NCBI GenBank assembly: GCA_900552975.1
Contig: UWSL01000063.1
Span: 1-8,819, forward strand
Source: an uncultured Mycoplasmatota bacterium
Lineage (GTDB): Bacteria; Bacillota_I; Bacilli_A; RF39; UBA660
DNA: 8,819 nt
Direction of reading: 5' to 3'
Both the position numbers and the translations under genes were made by a program. Positions within the stretch are counted from its first letter, which is position 1. Every line of letters starts with the position of its first letter. Below, in pieces: positions 6,231 to 8,819 of this stretch. The notes beneath the pieces are model-generated. The model had not been told where the DNA came from, searched no databases, and saw only the letters and a program-made list of their open reading frames with translations.

Positions 6231-6446
6231 TTATTTAATATGAACCCTCACATTTCCTACTAAAACATCAGTATACGAATAACTTCTACTCATTCTTGTC
6301 GATTTAATAAGAAAAATATTATCATAACATTCCGTTATAATTCCATCCACATATTCTATCTTATTTCTAATACCAAGTACTTCCACTAAAACTTTTTTAC
6401 CTATGTTTCTTTTTATATAATTTTTAGCTTCGTAAATCGTTCTCAT
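6231..6446 (-). CDS. veg: Veg family protein
   Basis: A 71-residue Veg protein. The opening (YEAKNYIKRNIGKKVLVEV), the central GIITECYDNIFLI and the SYSYTDVLVGNVRV end match the B. subtilis Veg pattern (LGKR ... GIL.ETYPSVFVI ... SYSYADILT). In B. subtilis Veg stimulates biofilm formation through the SinR/SlrR pathway, and its gene lies directly after yabG, as here. This copy is about 15 residues shorter at the C-terminus than the Bacillus protein. Its ATG overlaps the TGA of the yabG remnant (ATGA), and only a weak GGGG precedes it, so translation likely depends on the upstream gene. No separate promoter was recognised, so the break in yabG may change how veg is transcribed. Confidence 0.9.
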   Translation of the reverse strand: MRTIYEAKNYIKRNIGKKVLVEVLGIRNKIEYVDGIITECYDNIFLIKSTRMSRSYSYTDVLVGNVRVHIK

Positions 6447-6973
6447 CTAGGATACCCCACATACATCAAACCATTTACTTTTAAACCGCCCATTCCATCT
6501 TTACCATACTTTGTCTTTTCCAAAAGCTCTACAATATTAATTTCTTTATTTTTTTCAGTCAATGAAACCGCTGTCGCTATAATGGCAGGATCTAAAGCAT
6601 GAATATTAACTCTTTTTGGACTACTGGCAAAATCAGCTCCTGATTTTATTAACTCTTCATAATCACTTTGACATGCTCCGGCTATTATTACTAATTTCTC
6701 ATGACTTTTTTCATATTTTCGAGCTTCTTTAACTGTTTTAATAAAATTTAAAGTATTTTTATAATTAATTAAATCATTTATATTATCATTCTTTTTAACA
6801 TAAGCATCATGCCCTGTTATAACAAGAATATCTGGCTTATATTCTCTTAAATATCCTAAAACATCCTTATACATATTTTCTTCAGAAATAACCTTGCCAA
6901 ATGCCATAATTCTATTGTTTTTATAAAACTCTAAACACTTTTTTAAATAATCACCATCACCATCTGCTGACAG
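6443..6973 (-). pseudogene. yabG: YabG sporulation peptidase, 3' part only (gene interrupted by integrated element)
   Basis: This is the C-terminal part of YabG, the spore-coat peptidase that trims coat proteins such as SpoIVA. Reading in frame upstream of the ATG at 6907, homology continues through NNRI, KKCLKFY and LSADGDGDYL, which aligns with the family's 'VLHIDGD..YL..C' segment. It then stops, and a TAA in frame follows at 6979-6977. The remnant keeps TGHDAY and GACQSDYE; the His and Cys are 46 residues apart, as I recall for the catalytic His/Cys of B. subtilis YabG. SSPKR and IGG-like (MGGLKVNG) segments also fit. Full-length YabG is about 290 residues; roughly the first 110-120 are missing here. 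No SD precedes the ATG at 6907, so expression of the remnant alone is doubtful. The missing 5' part should lie beyond the element. Confidence 0.85.
6950..6964. repeat. Short 6-bp tandem repeat beside the element junction
   Basis: The plus strand reads ATCACC twice followed by ATC, encoding the DGDGD stretch of the YabG remnant on the other strand. It lies within about 20 bases of where YabG homology ends. It may be ordinary coding repetition. Confidence 0.5.
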
Positions 6974-6984
6974 TTTTTAACAAC
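6965..6984. other. Element-yabG junction (presumed attachment-site half)
   Basis: YabG coding similarity on the minus strand ends at about 6970-6973, and the recombinase stop codon is at 6985-6987. The boundary of the integrated element must therefore fall in or beside this stretch, which contains CTGTCAGCAG on the minus strand. Serine recombinases cross over at a two-base core; which bases form it cannot be told from one end. Confidence 0.55.
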
Positions 6985-8541
6985 TTAATATAGCTTAATT
7001 GAGTAAGAATCTAATTTCTTAAATTTGAAATTGATTTTTATTGTTCTATCTCTATATAGAATTATCTTTTCAATTAATTCTTTAACTACTATATTAAATA
7101 CTTCTTCATCTCCAGTAAATGATTCATATTTTTCTTTAACCAGTTTTATCAACGAATCTTTATCATATTTTACATTTAATTGTTCTATTATTTTTTCATT
7201 TTTTTCTATTAAATTATTCTTTTCCTCCTTAAACTTTAAAAATTGTTCTAAAGTTATGTCCCCCTTGGTCTTCATTATATATTGATTCTTAATTTGGAGT
7301 CTATTCTGCGTTATAATATTTTGCAGATTTGATATTTTGGATTTTACTTTATCATCTTTTAAAATACCATTTACTATTTTATCTATTATTTCATTTGTAT
7401 CTAAATAATTCTTTATAATATCCTCTAAAATATCTTTTATTACTTTATCTATTTTACTTAAATAAATTCCAAAAGAAAAATCTCTTTCTCCTTCTTTATA
7501 ATGAACGCAATAAAAATGAATTATTCTTTTTTCTCTTTTCTCAGCATTTGTAACTTTTAAAGGATTTCCACATTCTCCACAATAAATTAAATTTTTATAG
7601 ACACCATCATAATTACATTTTTCACATCCACTATTATGTCTTAAAGAATTATTAGCTAGATTAAATAATTCCATTGAAATAATCGCATCATGTGTATCTT
7701 TGATTATATCTCTATCATCGTATCTAATAAATTTTCTCTTCTTTTTATTATGATAATCAATTGAATTACTTTTTCTATAAAATAAATTCCCAGTATAAGA
7801 TATATTTTTTATAATTCTATATATAATTGATTTGTTCCACTTATGATAATAATTTTTACCTTTTGATTCTGTCATTTTCATGTAATCAAAAGGAGCTATT
7901 ACAAGCTCGTTATTAAGATCATTTGCAATTTCTCTTGCAAATCGTCCTTCCGACATTTCCTTAAATATTCTTCTAACTATAGGTGCAACTTCCTCATCAA
8001 TAATAAATGTTATTCGTCCATTATCCTTTACTTTTTTATAACCATAAGGAGCAATAAATCCCATGAAATTTTTTTCTTCAGATTTTTGCTGCTTTGCTTT
8101 TCTAACTCTTTCAGAAGTATCTTTTAAAAATTTATCATTAACTAATGATTTAATTCCAACCATAAGATCATTAACCATTGAATCATCTTTTTTGCTATCA
8201 AAAGAATCATTTATAGCAATATATCTAACATCATTAAGTGTAAAATATTCCGTTATATAATATGCTGTATCAACAAAGTTTCTTCCTAGCCTTGAAAAAT
8301 CCTTAGTAATAACTGTAGAGATATTACCACTTTCAATATCTTCTAATAGTTGATTGAAAGCTGGTCTTTCAAAATTACCACCAGAACATCCATCATCAAT
8401 ATATTCTTTATCAATAACTAGTCCAATATCTTTAGCATAATTTTTTATTAATATTCTTTGATGATTAATACTGTCTGAATATAATTCTTTAAGATTTTTA
8501 TCTTTTTCTGATAATCTTACATAACTAACAACCAACTTCAT
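6985..8541 (-). CDS. Large serine recombinase (site-specific integrase/excisionase)
   Basis: A 518-residue large serine recombinase. The resolvase domain (about residues 1-150) has the nucleophile Ser11 in VVSYVRLS, followed by DDGCSGGNFERP and the catalytic KDFSRLGRN block (about 81-88). The recombinase DNA-binding domain follows (about 160-290, with FIAPYGYKK and ISYTGNLFYRK). A zinc ribbon is next, with cysteine pairs C306/C309 and C321/C324 and a later Cys345. A long charged coiled coil follows (about 395-460), and then a basic C-terminal segment. All parts for strand exchange are present, so it should be active. The ATG at 8541 is five bases after AGGTGA; the GTG at 8550 is inside that SD. 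It overlaps the end of the upstream recombinase by 17 bases and ends next to the yabG break. Similar enzymes move TnpX/TndX-type transposons, phages and skin elements. Confidence 0.93.
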   Translation of the reverse strand: MKLVVSYVRLSEKDKNLKELYSDSINHQRILIKNYAKDIGLVIDKEYIDDGCSGGNFERPAFNQLLEDIESGNISTVITKDFSRLGRNFVDTAYYITEYFTLNDVRYIAINDSFDSKKDDSMVNDLMVGIKSLVNDKFLKDTSERVRKAKQQKSEEKNFMGFIAPYGYKKVKDNGRITFIIDEEVAPIVRRIFKEMSEGRFAREIANDLNNELVIAPFDYMKMTESKGKNYYHKWNKSIIYRIIKNISYTGNLFYRKSNSIDYHNKKKRKFIRYDDRDIIKDTHDAIISMELFNLANNSLRHNSGCEKCNYDGVYKNLIYCGECGNPLKVTNAEKREKRIIHFYCVHYKEGERDFSFGIYLSKIDKVIKDILEDIIKNYLDTNEIIDKIVNGILKDDKVKSKISNLQNIITQNRLQIKNQYIMKTKGDITLEQFLKFKEEKNNLIEKNEKIIEQLNVKYDKDSLIKLVKEKYESFTGDEEVFNIVVKELIEKIILYRDRTIKINFKFKKLDSYSIKLY

Positions 8542-8819
8542 TATTTTCACCTAATTTAAATTTATAATAAATCTTGACTGTTTTATCTTCATATATTTCT
8601 ACCTTATTTATTAATGCTTTTAAAACTTCGATTGATGGATTATCAATAAACTGTTTTATTAAAGTATTTTTTTTAGTATCTTTTTTTAAATCTATTAATA
8701 ATTTCCCTATCTTATACTCACAATCAGATATTGTATCTTCCAATGTTTTCTTTTCTTTTAATAACTCTTCCTTTAAACTATTATAATCATTTAAAGATAT
8801 TATTTCTTCATTTTTATCA
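8525..8819 (-). CDS. Second large serine recombinase, C-terminal part (gene runs off window)
   Basis: The frame is open from the window edge to a TAG at 8525-8527, giving 98 visible residues. It is rich in Lys and Glu with a coiled-coil character (LKEELLKEKKTLEDT), then ends VLKALINKVEIYEDKTVKIYYKFKLG. This closely parallels the C-terminus of the downstream recombinase (ELIEKIILYRDRTIKINFKFK), marking it as a paralogous serine recombinase whose catalytic domain lies beyond the window. The downstream recombinase starts inside its last codons, so the two are probably translated together and act together or on different sites. Because no catalytic residue is visible, the assignment rests on the matching tail and position. 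Confidence 0.75.
   Translation of the reverse strand, partial: DKNEEIISLNDYNSLKEELLKEKKTLEDTISDCEYKIGKLLIDLKKDTKKNTLIKQFIDNPSIEVLKALINKVEIYEDKTVKIYYKFKLGENNEVGC

Larger units (their letters stand above)
6971..8819 (-). mobile_element. One end of a serine-recombinase element integrated in yabG (partial)
   Basis: The stretch from the yabG break to the window edge contains only recombinase genes, and its last gene ends almost at the junction, the usual place for an integrase gene. The far end, cargo and the other att half are outside the window. It could be a skin-like intervening element, a prophage, or an integrative element; nothing visible decides between them. Confidence 0.75.

Noticed and set aside
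6443..6907. A stand-alone 154-residue gene starting at the ATG at 6907
   Set aside because: YabG similarity continues in frame upstream of that ATG to the element junction and no SD precedes it, so it is the 3' part of a broken gene.
6182..6987. Direct repeat TTTAACAACTTA at 6182-6193 and 6976-6987, one copy at the element junction
   Set aside because: A 12-base match in such A+T-rich DNA is likely chance. The other copy lies between veg and spoVG, which is not where the second element end should be.
7025..7285. Plus-strand open frames opposite the recombinases, nrdG and divIC
   Set aside because: They are antisense to well-supported genes, have low-complexity sequence rich in Ser, Phe and Ile and no family resemblance.
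8525..8743. A 72-residue protein starting at a TTG at 8743
   Set aside because: The frame stays open to the window edge and the sequence matches the tail of a serine recombinase, so the TTG is internal.

Overview
The window is strongly A+T-rich and all genes lie on the minus strand, so transcription runs from high to low coordinates. The gene set (SpoVG, Veg, YabG, YabP, YabQ, DivIC, anaerobic NrdG, ECF-type ATPases) points to an anaerobic, endospore-forming Firmicute. Compact intergenic gaps and very low G+C suggest a streamlined, probably gut-associated, uncultured Bacilli/Erysipelotrichia-like or clostridial lineage. The placement is inference. TGA ends nrdG and the yabG remnant exactly where their families end, and the visible tryptophan codon in nrdG is TGG, so the standard bacterial code is in use.

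Right end (about 6970-8819): one end of an integrated element. It carries a complete large serine recombinase and, overlapping its start, the C-terminus of a second one that runs off the window. The element abuts the 3' part of yabG, a sporulation peptidase gene. YabG homology stops within about 20 bases of the recombinase stop codon, so yabG is split. This resembles the intervening ('skin-like') elements that interrupt sporulation genes in other spore formers and can be excised by their own serine recombinase. Whether this one is excised cannot be seen here.

Middle (4282-6446): conserved housekeeping and sporulation genes. veg overlaps the yabG remnant by ATGA. It is followed by spoVG (own promoter and terminator), yabP-yabQ (coupled, own terminator), divIC (own promoter and terminator) and nrdG (own promoter and terminator). 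Terminators and the next promoters are packed so tightly that they share bases.

Left part (1-4238): a large polytopic membrane protein of the DUF6020 type followed by a polyprenyl-phosphate-glycosyltransferase-like GT2 enzyme, together a likely envelope glycosylation pair ending in a strong terminator. Then come two overlapping genes for ECF-transporter-like ABC ATPases. Both have eroded catalytic motifs, the second much more so, and it runs off the left edge.

Several starts were moved downstream of the longest possible start, because the upstream GTG is part of the Shine-Dalgarno sequence or lies before the promoter. With these starts, most predicted leaders are only about 12-20 bases. No gene-free stretch exceeds 300 bases, and no tRNA, rRNA, CRISPR array or riboswitch was seen.
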